NCBI GenBank assembly: GCA_964017235.1
Contig: OZ024929.1
Location: forward strand, 23,371,464 to 23,435,463
DNA length: 64,000 nucleotides
Reading direction: 5' to 3'
DNA from: Sabellastarte sp. h YS-2021
Lineage: Eukaryota > Annelida > Polychaeta > Sabellida > Sabellidae
Both the position numbers and the translations under genes were made by a program. The notes beneath the pieces are model-generated. The model made no database searches. It was not told the DNA's origin and worked only from the letters and a program-made list of their open reading frames with translations. This document shows, one piece after another, positions 55,595 through 64,000 of the stretch. Numbering within the stretch: the stretch's first letter is position 1; every line of letters begins with the position of its first letter.

Positions 55595-55785
55595 TTGAAA
55601 ATTTTAATTACTTAAATGTAGCTTTTATAAGCTACAAGCTTACCATGTGGGACTTAATGCTGTTCTCGGGTTGCCACACCCGGGGCCAACGTCTTAGAAA
55701 AAAAGACCGTTCTTGTTAGCCACCGGATATACTGGTAGTTGTCGTCACGTGATACCTTCTGACCAATCGTCCTACTTTCTCGTTG
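55595..55785. repeat. DIRS copy B right inverted terminal repeat
   Basis: Matches 29810-30000 of copy A. At the few positions where it differs from copy A, its own left repeat carries the same base. Confidence 0.9.
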
Positions 55786-55842
55786 AAATTTTTTAAACCT
55801 ACCCCTCAGCTGTAAACAGCGGGGAGGCAGGGTGGGACTCTT

Positions 55843-55948
55843 CTAAGTCCCACATGGTAAGCTTGTAGCTTATAAAAGCTACATTTAAGTAATTAAAATT
55901 TTCAATTTTATTACGCTACAATAGCTTACCATGTGGGACTTAATGCTG
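55843..55948. repeat. DIRS copy B internal complementary region
   Basis: Same junction of inverted right and left ends as in copy A. Confidence 0.9.
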
Positions 55949-56308
55949 AATTCAACCGCCCGGTGGCGGGATTACAGCTGAGACTGGAAGGTATGTCATT
56001 TTTTCTAAGATTTTGAATTAATATTTATAGAATAGTGCCAGAAATACCAGTCTGAGTCCCATTTACAGTGCCCCGATCCCGAAGGCCGGGCCTGTAACGA
56101 GCCAAAAACCTAAGTAAATGAGAGACAGTACTAAAAACTGTCTAGATGTTTTATTGTAGGACGGAAGTGCAGCAGTGCTCACTCCGAGGTCTGAGGGTCC
56201 AAAAGGGCCCTTCACGTATGACTGACCAACCCAGTGGTTGGGCATCTCATAAAATTTTAACAACCTGAATATGAGATTAATGACAACTAAATAAGTCCTT
56301 AATAAAAA

Positions 56309-59300
56309 TTACTTGATAATTAAAGAATAAAATGACCTTACCCGTAACATCTTGAAGGTAAAGGAATACCTAGATCCTGGGAAAGACTCCTGAAGACTTG
56401 GTTGTAGCGGATGTGCCCCCCCCCCCCTTTTTTCTTTCCGAGGACAACTGGTCTGAGGGGAAGGATCTAGGACTTGTTGTGCAGCCACTACGGGTCCCAG
56501 GTACAAATTGTTGTCGGTGTCCGACCAAGTAAGGTCTTTTAGGTAAAAATTTGTAAATGTGTTGTGAGCTTTCCAGTGACAGGCTTGCATGATTTGGTCC
56601 ACCGATACCCCACCGTAAAAGGCCTTAGAGGCCGCGAAGGCCCGGATGTCATGCGCTTTGACTTGGACCAAGTCCAAGGCTTGTTGATCTGCTTGTTTGT
56701 AACAAAGTAAAATGGTTTGTTTCAACCATGAAGAGAGTGTAGCGAGTCTGATGTCTGAGGTATGTCCTTTCTTAAAGGAGATGAAAAGGAGAGAACGAGA
56801 CCCTCTCAGGTCTTTAGTTCGGTCCAAATAAAACCTCAGGGCCCGTATGGGACACAGGGTCCTGTCTTCTTTAAACTGTCTATCCACAATGGTAGTCAGA
56901 GCAGGGATAGTCACCGGAGACACACTTTGAGAACCTTCTCTTGCTAGTTGGTTTTTGGCTATGAAATCAGAAGAAGGGAACAAGGCAACCTTTTCCCATT
57001 GGCCTAAATTAGATACTTTGTTAGCGACCCAGGCATGGATTTCGCTGCGGCGCTTGCCGGAGGCCAAGGCTAGCAAGAAAGCAGTTTTTAAAGTGAGATG
57101 TTTGAGGTCTGAGTCTTTCATGGGCTCAAAAGGTGCTTTGGTGAGCTCGTTAAGGACAACAGAAAGGTTCCACTTGGGTAAGTTTCTGGAACTTTTAGGA
57201 CGATCCCTGTGAAAACTGGAGAGTAACCTATGAAGGTCTGCATTGTGTGCAATATGTTGGGCCGTTGGGCCCAAAGTGTCAACGATTGCAGTCCTGTAAC
57301 CATCAATGGTCGAGGGGCGCCTGTTTAGGTCTTGGTACAGGTACATGAAGAAATCTGAGATTTGTTTCACAGATGGAGTGGAGAAATCCACCGAATTTTC
57401 TCTGCACCATTTTTCAAATAGGGCCCACTTTGACTTGTAGATGGTCCTTGTTGATGAACGCTGAGGGGCAGCAATTCTCTCTGCCACCTCCACAGAGAAG
57501 CCTTGTTCTTGGAGTTGTCCGCTCCTAGACACCAGGCGTGGAGGTTCAGGTGCTGGGGGTTGTTGTGGAACACCAGCTTGTGGGACTGTTTGAGTAGGGT
57601 TGTTGACACTGGGAGTTGCAGTGGGATCTCTGTTGAGAGCTGCACTAGGTCCCAAAACCAGGGCATCCCTGGCCAGCCTGGGGCTATTACGATGATCAGG
57701 CACTGGCATTGCCTGATCTTTTGGATCACCTTGTGAAGGAGAGCCGTAGGAGGGTACGCATATGCTGTGAGGTTGGTCCAGTTTATGTTCAGAGCATCTA
57801 TGTCCCAGGCCCTTGGGTCTGGGATAGGAGACACGTATAGAGGGAGTTTGTGGTTCAGGTGAGTGGCAAATAAGTCTACATGAGGTGTGAACCACTTCTG
57901 GCAGATCTGTTTGAAGACCTGTGGGTGCAGAGACCATTCGGTTGACTGCACTTGGTTGGACCTGGATAACAGGTCGGCCATCACATTCAGGCACCCTGGA
58001 ATGTGCCTGGCTTTCAATGTTATGTGATAGTGATGGCACCAGGTCATGATCTTCCACAGGAGAGCACACATCTCTGCCGAGTGTGTTCCTCCTTGTTTGT
58101 TGATGTAGGCTACCACTGTTGAGTTGTCCGTCGCAACCAACACTGTTTGATTCTGGCACTGGTCCTTGAAGTCTCGAAGGGCCAGGGAGACCGCCTTCAA
58201 TTCTAGGACATTTATGTGAAGCCTTTTTTCCCGATCTGACCACAGACCTTTGGTAAAATTTTGGTCTAAGTGAGCGCCCCAACCTTCGTTTGAGGCGTCG
58301 GTAAAGAGTTGGATACTGTGGTCTTTGGGATGAAGGTCTGCACCTTTCATCACCTTGGAGGGATTTTGCCACCAATCTAGGTGGGCTGCAATGGCTTCTG
58401 TCCAGGGAAGGAGGTTGTCCAGCGACTGAGGATATCTCCAGTGCTCCTTGAGATGAAACTGAAAGGGCCTCATGTGAAGGCGTCCCTCCGGGACCATTTT
58501 CTCCGTTGAGGCTAGCAACCCAATTAGAGACATCAAACATCTTGCAGTCAAAACACGTTTTGACTTGAGTCGTAGGATCAAATCCTGAAGTTTGAGCCAT
58601 CTCTCTTGAGTGGGTTTTACAAGGGCTGAATCGAGGTGGTATTCGTAGCCCACGAACGAAAACACCTGTGTAGGTTTCAGTTCTGATTTTTCCTGATTTA
58701 TTATCCATCCCAAGGACTGAGTCAGTTCTACTACTGCCTGAGTGTTCACTTGTGCTTCCTGCTGAGACTGGGACCTGATCAGCCAGTCGTCCAGGTATTG
58801 GTGAATTCTGAGTCCTCTTGAGAGGGCCATTAGTTTCACTTCCTTTACGATCATTGTAAAGACCTGGGGGGCTGTGGCTAGTCCGAACGGGAGGGAGGTG
58901 AATTGGAACACCTGAGCCTTGTAGCAAAACCTTAGGTATTTCCTTGAGTTCGGGTGGATGGGGATATGCAGGTAGGCGTCCGACAGATCTATCGACGATA
59001 CCCACTCCCCTGGAATCAGGGAGGTCCTGATGGACTCTGGAGTTTCCATTTTGAACTTTTCTACGTGTAGAAAAGTATTGAGCCTGCTTAAGTCTATGAC
59101 TGGCCTCCACCTTTGGTGAGGCTTGGGTACTAGGAACAGGCGACTGTAAAACCCGAGAGATTTTACATTGTCTACCCTTTCGATAGCGTTCTTTGACAGG
59201 AGAGACTGGATACAAGTAGCCAAGGCTTGGTCTTTTTGTTGGGCCTTGTACTCTGACAGAATCAGAGGAAATCTGATCAAGTTTGGCTTTGAACGGAATG

Positions 59301-59347
59301 GCAGAACGTAGCCATTGGTGATAATGTTTAACACGTTTTGAGAACAT
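56309..59347 (-). CDS. DIRS copy B tyrosine recombinase frame
   Basis: A 1012-codon frame whose C-terminal ~350 residues are the tyrosine recombinase (GKRRSEIHAW, KAHDIRAFAASKAFYGG, NTFTNFYLKDL). The rest overlaps the RT/RNase H frame in another phase. Its C-terminal end differs from that of copy A. Confidence 0.85.
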   Translation of the reverse strand: MFSKRVKHYHQWLRSAIPFKAKLDQISSDSVRVQGPTKRPSLGYLYPVSPVKERYRKGRQCKISRVLQSPVPSTQASPKVEASHRLKQAQYFSTRRKVQNGNSRVHQDLPDSRGVGIVDRSVGRLPAYPHPPELKEIPKVLLQGSGVPIHLPPVRTSHSPPGLYNDRKGSETNGPLKRTQNSPIPGRLADQVPVSAGSTSEHSGSSRTDSVLGMDNKSGKIRTETYTGVFVRGLRIPPRFSPCKTHSREMAQTSGFDPTTQVKTCFDCKMFDVSNWVASLNGENGPGGTPSHEALSVSSQGALEISSVAGQPPSLDRSHCSPPRLVAKSLQGDERCRPSSQRPQYPTLYRRLKRRLGRSLRPKFYQRSVVRSGKKASHKCPRIEGGLPGPSRLQGPVPESNSVGCDGQLNSGSLHQQTRRNTLGRDVCSPVEDHDLVPSLSHNIESQAHSRVPECDGRPVIQVQPSAVNRMVSAPTGLQTDLPEVVHTSCRLICHSPEPQTPSIRVSYPRPKGLGHRCSEHKLDQPHSICVPSYGSPSQGDPKDQAMPVPDHRNSPRLARDALVLGPSAALNRDPTATPSVNNPTQTVPQAGVPQQPPAPEPPRLVSRSGQLQEQGFSVEVAERIAAPQRSSTRTIYKSKWALFEKWCRENSVDFSTPSVKQISDFFMYLYQDLNRRPSTIDGYRTAIVDTLGPTAQHIAHNADLHRLLSSFHRDRPKSSRNLPKWNLSVVLNELTKAPFEPMKDSDLKHLTLKTAFLLALASGKRRSEIHAWVANKVSNLGQWEKVALFPSSDFIAKNQLAREGSQSVSPVTIPALTTIVDRQFKEDRTLCPIRALRFYLDRTKDLRGSRSLLFISFKKGHTSDIRLATLSSWLKQTILLCYKQADQQALDLVQVKAHDIRAFAASKAFYGGVSVDQIMQACHWKAHNTFTNFYLKDLTWSDTDNNLYLGPVVAAQQVLDPSPQTSCPRKEKRGGGAHPLQPSLQESFPGSRYSFTFKMLRVRSFYSLIIK

Positions 59348-59673
59348 TTGTTTGTGAGCCAGTCTCTCCTGAAAGAACGGAGGCGACCTCCTACTGGTGG
59401 ACTGAGTGAGGCTTTGGAGGAGTCATTGGGGAGGGGGGTTTCCACGCCCCCTTCCTCTATTGTGGGGTCGAAAACGACCCCTGAAGCCTCTGAAGTTGGA
59501 TTTTCCTCTTCCCGAAGGAAAGGACTGGTTACTGCTTTGAGAGGTATTGCCCCCATAGGGGCGTTTCCTGTAGGAGCCTCTTTTCTTGTGGGGACCACGA
59601 AAGGGCTTATTCTGGTAGGGTGGAAAACCCTGAGAATCTTTTGAGGTGCCTTTTTTGAGAAGGAAGTCCTCAC
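57367..59673 (-). CDS. DIRS copy B reverse transcriptase / RNase H
   Basis: A 768-codon frame of the same length as copy A with the same boxes (SSIDLSDAYLHIP, YLDD, LFTDASNEGWGAHL, MPWFWDLV). Only a few residues differ from copy A. Confidence 0.93.
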   Translation of the reverse strand: MRTSFSKKAPQKILRVFHPTRISPFVVPTRKEAPTGNAPMGAIPLKAVTSPFLREEENPTSEASGVVFDPTIEEGGVETPLPNDSSKASLSPPVGGRLRSFRRDWLTNKCSQNVLNIITNGYVLPFRSKPNLIRFPLILSEYKAQQKDQALATCIQSLLSKNAIERVDNVKSLGFYSRLFLVPKPHQRWRPVIDLSRLNTFLHVEKFKMETPESIRTSLIPGEWVSSIDLSDAYLHIPIHPNSRKYLRFCYKAQVFQFTSLPFGLATAPQVFTMIVKEVKLMALSRGLRIHQYLDDWLIRSQSQQEAQVNTQAVVELTQSLGWIINQEKSELKPTQVFSFVGYEYHLDSALVKPTQERWLKLQDLILRLKSKRVLTARCLMSLIGLLASTEKMVPEGRLHMRPFQFHLKEHWRYPQSLDNLLPWTEAIAAHLDWWQNPSKVMKGADLHPKDHSIQLFTDASNEGWGAHLDQNFTKGLWSDREKRLHINVLELKAVSLALRDFKDQCQNQTVLVATDNSTVVAYINKQGGTHSAEMCALLWKIMTWCHHYHITLKARHIPGCLNVMADLLSRSNQVQSTEWSLHPQVFKQICQKWFTPHVDLFATHLNHKLPLYVSPIPDPRAWDIDALNINWTNLTAYAYPPTALLHKVIQKIRQCQCLIIVIAPGWPGMPWFWDLVQLSTEIPLQLPVSTTLLKQSHKLVFHNNPQHLNLHAWCLGADNSKNKASLWRWQRELLPLSVHQQGPSTSQSGPYLKNGAEKIRWISPLHL

Positions 59674-61658
59674 CTTCCTTCACTAATTGAGACTCGAACA
59701 AGGAGGCGTCCCAAAAGGACGAGTTCCTGAGTTCTTGACGTCTCGTTTCTCCTAATTGAGGATGTAATAGAGTCATCTTGGCTTCGCGCCTAAGCAAGCC
59801 GGTATTAGCCATAGAGTATAATTCCCTCTGCAAAATATGGGCTAGAGATTTGCTGAGACAAGTGAGGGCCCTGTGTTGAACAAGTACTGTCTTGTTCCAA
59901 AAATCTAAGTAGTCAGCTACTTCCTCATATCCACGCTTTGCTGCTCTCTCAGGATCGGCACCTTTTTGAATCTGAGATTTAATCTTCTTGACCGTAGACT
60001 TGATGCTATGTTGGCATTTTTTCCAATGAAGCATTGCAAGAAGAGGAGGTCTTGGCAAAAGCAGCGGTGAAGTTGAGGGTAGAGATATTTTGTCTAGCCT
60101 GAAGTTCTAGCTCCTTGAGAACTGGAAGGGGAACTCTGGCTACTGGGGGCCCAGAAGGTCTAGGAGTAATACAGATCTTAGCAAAGTCTGTATTCAACTC
60201 CTGGATTTTGTCTTGAAAAGTTGGTTGTCCCACCTTGTACCACTTTGAAGTTGAGGGAGGAGGCTTGACATATTTTCCCTCAGATAAGTTGGCAGCCTTA
60301 AAGTCATGTTGGAATTTATCAAAGGCGTCCTTGATAACTGAGCTAAGTGGAAGAATAGAGGAGGGACCTCTAGGTCTGAGCTCTTGACGGCCTTTTTCAT
60401 CATCCAGACCCAACACCGAGGTGGAAGACCTGGGCATAGATTCCCTGGGGTCAGGGAGAGACAAAATACGCCTGAAGGTATCAACTTCCTCAGAGTATTG
60501 TGAGGGCATGTCAGACAAAGCTACTGTCCTATAATAAGGGGGGTCTGGATCATGATGTGGGAGGTCTTGATCAGAAGCAACTCCTGAGGGCTGAGCCCTA
60601 GAGGGCTTAGAAGACCTGTGTCTGGCTACAGGGGAGTGGTCCTCCTCTGAGGTAAAAGACACGTATCTAGATCTTGATTTATGTTTGCTCTTGTCAGAGT
60701 GCTTTTTGGATCTAGAAGAAGGGATCCGAGGTTCATCGGAATCCTCATTTAGTTGGTCCGAGGCAGAGCTCGGGTCAACTGGCTGCCTATGGCTTTGCTT
60801 TTTGTGAGAGTACGAAACCTCTTCGGGATGACCTTCAGAGGGGGCAACGTACTGATCCGAGGAAGGTTGAGAAGATACTAAACGGGGAGGAAGAGCTGGA
60901 CCATAGTCCACATCCATATCCTCGCTGGGAATGTTAGTACCAGATCTCGGAGGGGGCAAATCCAGAGGGGCAGCAGAAGTACTGGACAAGCCAGGTTTTG
61001 AAGCAAGAGTCGAGGGCTGTGCCTCGACTTTCTGTTTTACAGTCAACTCCTCTCGGAGTGACTTAAAAGCTTCCAACATGGATGCCTGAAAGGAACCCAT
61101 TTGCTGCTGTAAATGTATATTTAAGGAATCACCGAGTGATTTCTCTAAATTTGACTGGATTTTATTTTGCAAAGCTGTACCAGGGGTGGGTGGGACGGTT
61201 TTTGCTGGCGTTTTCAAAGACAGGGAACTGAAGGCAAGAGGTTGTGGACGGGGGGGTGAGGTAAAAAGGCTATCAGCCGCACACTCGAGGTCTACATTAG
61301 ACCCAGTGAAGGAATCCCCGTCGCCTTCACCCAAAAGATCTAGTTCATCTTTGGAACTAGTTGTCGCTTTCTGCTTTTTCAAATACCGTTTCCGGTTTTG
61401 GATTTTCTGAAGTTGCTCATCTGTAAAAGACGTGCAAACTTCGCAAGGGGTTTCAAAGGTGACACAGGGGTCATCTCCCTTGCCAGCCTCCCTACAGGTA
61501 GGGCAGAAATTATGTGTATCAAAACTAAAGCAGAAATGGCGGCATTTCTGCGCTCTCGGTTTGTCTTTATTTGCTTGATGTGTAGACATTTTGTACGCAA
61601 TAAAAGATGTAGAAAGAATTAGCCTGAACCGAGGAAAACTCAAAACACGCGACTGCAA
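59423..61658 (-). other. DIRS copy B gag region
   Basis: Same layout as copy A: N-terminal Cys/His cluster, Ser/Pro-rich middle, RG-rich C-terminus. Confidence 0.8.
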
Positions 61659-61814
61659 TAAAAATACTTATCCTGTGGAAATGAAACTTTTACAGAATAA
61701 TCTATGATATATATTACAAGAAATATGCAAATATTAGCCTCCAACAATAAGTAAAGTCTGAGAAATAAATGAAAATGTCTGTATATTTACAAACTGCTAC
61801 CAGTCAATCGTGGC

Positions 61815-61982
61815 CAACGAGAAAGTAGGACGATTGGTCAGAAGGTATCACGTGACGACAACTACCAGTATATCCGGTGGCTAACAAGAACGGTCTTTTT
61901 TTCTAAGACGTTGGCCCCGGGTGTGGCAACCCGAGAACAGCATTAAGTCCCACATGGTAAGCTATTGTAGCGTAATAAAATT
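61815..61982. repeat. DIRS copy B left inverted terminal repeat
   Basis: Inverse of the right repeat of the same copy. Ends GCGTAATAAAATT. In both A and B the flank resembles NNCCCATTTA, which may be chance or a target preference. Confidence 0.9.
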
Positions 61983-62489
61983 TGCCCATTTAGTATCAAG
62001 GAAATTGAAGTAGAGGATCGCTCGCAAAAAAAAAGATAATGTTTTTGCATAGCAAAAACAAAGCGTCCCGAAAAGGATATAAAGGTGAGTGCTAAAGTAT
62101 TAAGAAAATGCTTCGTTTCTAGCCTTATACTGTTGTGGCAACCAAAGTCAGTGCAGTCTGCTCTATCTAGCACGGTTTTCAAGATATAAGCATTTTTGTG
62201 TTTTGCAAAAAATTCGAAACTTCAAACTGGCCACCATTTTTGGGGAGACAAAAATTTTTGACAAGACCACTCCCGCGGTGTGTATTTTGTTGAGTTCGCT
62301 CCATGTAGCACGGTTTTCGGGATATAAGCATTTTTGTGTTTTTCAAAAACTTTGAAAATTCAAACTGGCCACCATTTTTGGGGAGACAAAAATTTTTGAC
62401 AAGACCACTGCCGCGGTGTGTATTTCCCGCCGAGCATTAAAGGAGAAGAAATAGCTTTTCCGAGATATTCACAATTTTTCATTTTCGTG

Positions 62490-63385
62490 TGTGAAAGGTC
62501 TTCCAAAAGTAGGTGAATGAGTTATTTGAGAAAAATTGGCTATCTGCAATACTATTAAGAGATAATTCACATTTACTCCTTTTGAGTAGGTGAGTAATTA
62601 CCTACGGGTCTGGAACTTCACCAAGTGAAAGTTCTCCCAAAAGTAGATGAATGATTTATTTGATAAAAATTGGGTATCCGCAATACTTTTAGAGATAATT
62701 CGCATTTACTCATTTTGAGTAGGCGAATAATTAGCTATGGGTCTGAAACTTCACCAAGTGAAAGCTCTCCCAAAAGTAGGTGAATGAGTTATTTGAGAAA
62801 AATTGACTATCTGCAATACTTTTAGAGATAATTCGCATTTACTCATTTTGAGTAGGTGAGTAATTAGCTATGGGTCTGAAACTTCACCATGTGAAAGCTC
62901 TCCCACAAGTAGATGAATGAGTATTTGATAAAAATTGGGTATTCGCAATACTTTTACAGATAATTAGCATTTACTCATTTTGAGTAGGTGAATAATTAGC
63001 TATGGGTCTGAAACTTCACGGAGTGAAAGCTCTCACAAAAGTACGTGAATGAGTTATTTGAGAAAAATTGGCTATCTGCAATACTTTTAGAGATAATTCG
63101 CATTTACTCATTTTGAGTAGGTGAGTAATTAGCTATGGGTCTGATACTTCACCTATCTGCAATACTTTTAAGAGATAATTCGCATTTACTCATTTTGAGT
63201 AGGTGAGTAATTATCTACGGGTCTGAAACTTCACCATGTGAAAGCTCTCCCAAAAGTAGATGAATGAGTTATTTGATAAAAATTGGGTATCCGCAATAGT
63301 TTCAGAGATAATTAGCATTTACTCATTTTGAGTAGGTGAATAATTAGCTACGGGTCTGAAACTTCACCGAGTGAAAGCTCTTTGC
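62490..63385. repeat. 131-bp array, second locus (about 7 copies)
   Basis: Same monomer as 1-1288 (TTTACTCATTTTGAGTAGG, CCCAAAAGTAGRTGAATGA). One unit near 63150 is shortened. Confidence 0.93.
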
Positions 63386-64000
63386 GATATTGCTCTATGT
63401 AGCACGGTTTTCAAGATATTAGCATTTTTGTGTTTTGCAATTTTTGCGCAAAAATTCGAAAACTCAAAATGGCTGCCATTTTTGGCAAGACAAAATTTTT
63501 TTGAAAATTGGCATGGCTACTCTGCAGAGATACCCTGTGGGTCAAATATTTCGTCCAAATCGCTCTATCTAGCACGGTTTTCGAGATATAAGCATTTTTA
63601 TGTTTTGCAATTTTGCAAAAAATTCGAAAATTCAAAATGGCCGCCATTTTTTGCGAGAAAAATTTTTTTTGAAAATTGGCATGGCTACTCTGCAGAGATA
63701 CCCTGTGAGTCAAAAATTTCGTCGAAATCGCTCTATCTAGCAGGGTTTTCGAGATAAAAGCATTTTTATGTTTTGCAATTTTGCGAAAAATTCGAAAATT
63801 CAAAATGGCCGTCATTTTTGGCGAGAAATTTTTTTTTTGAAAATTGGCATGGCTACTCTGCAGAGATACCCTGTGGGTCAAAAATTTCGTCGAAATCGCT
63901 CTATCTAGGCACGGTTTTCGAGATATAAGCATTTTTATGTCTTGCAATTTTTGCGAAAAAGTCGAAAATTCAAAATGGCCGCCATTTTTGGCGAGACAAA
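63386..64000. repeat. 169-bp array, second locus, to the edge
   Basis: Same subtype as 1289-2056: GTTTTCGAGATATAAGC, AAAATGGCCGCCATTTT and GGCATGGCTACTCTGCAG. It continues out of the window. Confidence 0.93.

Larger units (their letters stand above)
55595..61982 (-). mobile_element. DIRS retrotransposon copy B: young, nearly whole
   Basis: Same element as copy A (6.39 kb, same orientation, nearly identical). Parts on the - strand: left terminal repeat (about 61815-61982), gag region (61658-59423), RT/RNase H region (59673-57367), recombinase frame (to 56309), internal complementary region (about 55843-55948), right terminal repeat (55595-55785). It lies upstream of the first recognised ENPP exon, probably within an ENPP intron. 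It looks almost whole, with about one break. Recent. Confidence 0.95.
62008..64000 (+). mobile_element. Hairpin-capped satellite element E13, 5' part
   Basis: 5' motif AAGTAGAGG (one base off AACTAGA), hairpin GTTTTTGCATAGCAAAAAC (62041-62059), inverted repeat AAGCGTCCCG (62061-62070). Then come about two diverged 169-bp units (62160-62470), the 131-bp array and the 169-bp array to the window edge. Its caps match those of E1 and E4; its array order matches E1. The 3' cap lies outside the window. Confidence 0.65.

Overview
The window is nuclear DNA from a metazoan. It carries spliceosomal introns with GT-AG borders and two recognisable animal genes: a BACK-domain gene with a poly(A) signal, and an ectonucleotide pyrophosphatase/phosphodiesterase (ENPP) gene. 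The AT-rich background, DIRS-type and Ngaro-like retroelements, tRNA-derived SINEs and satellite-bearing elements suggest a marine invertebrate, perhaps a mollusc. That placement is inference. Most of the window is repeats, and most open frames are shadows of those repeats.

Layout. 1-2437 is the 3' part of a satellite-bearing element. 2950-11560 is a graveyard of decayed pieces: a DIRS relic, SINEs, two LINE fragments, a Ngaro-like relic and small hairpin-capped elements. 11568-18731 is an old, broken DIRS copy with a foldback DNA element inside it. 18940-25817 holds two satellite arrays in hairpin-capped elements. 25866-28060 is the terminal exon of a BTB/BACK/kelch-like gene on the + strand. 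29810-36194 is a young DIRS element. 40721-55069 holds seven exons of an ENPP gene on the - strand, convergent with the BACK gene; its introns hold 147-bp and 154-bp satellite arrays. 55595-61982 is a second young DIRS copy, probably in an upstream ENPP intron. 62008-64000 starts another satellite element like the one at the left edge.

The most interesting signal is a family of modular, non-coding, hairpin-capped elements, about ten in this window. Each complete one has a 5' AACWAGA-type motif, a small hairpin, a 10-15 bp inverted repeat, usually a core of tandem ~130-170 bp monomers, a CpG-rich patch, and a 3' hairpin that contains the other arm of the inverted repeat, followed by an A/T-rich AATAA/AATTA-like stretch. 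Different caps carry the same satellite, and different satellites share the same tail. The layout fits the asymmetric terminal inverted repeats reported for Helentron/Helitron2 elements, but no Rep/helicase gene is seen here, so the class is inferred.

The two host genes show no functional link to each other. All coordinates come from reading the sequence by eye; edges of decayed elements may be off by tens of bases.
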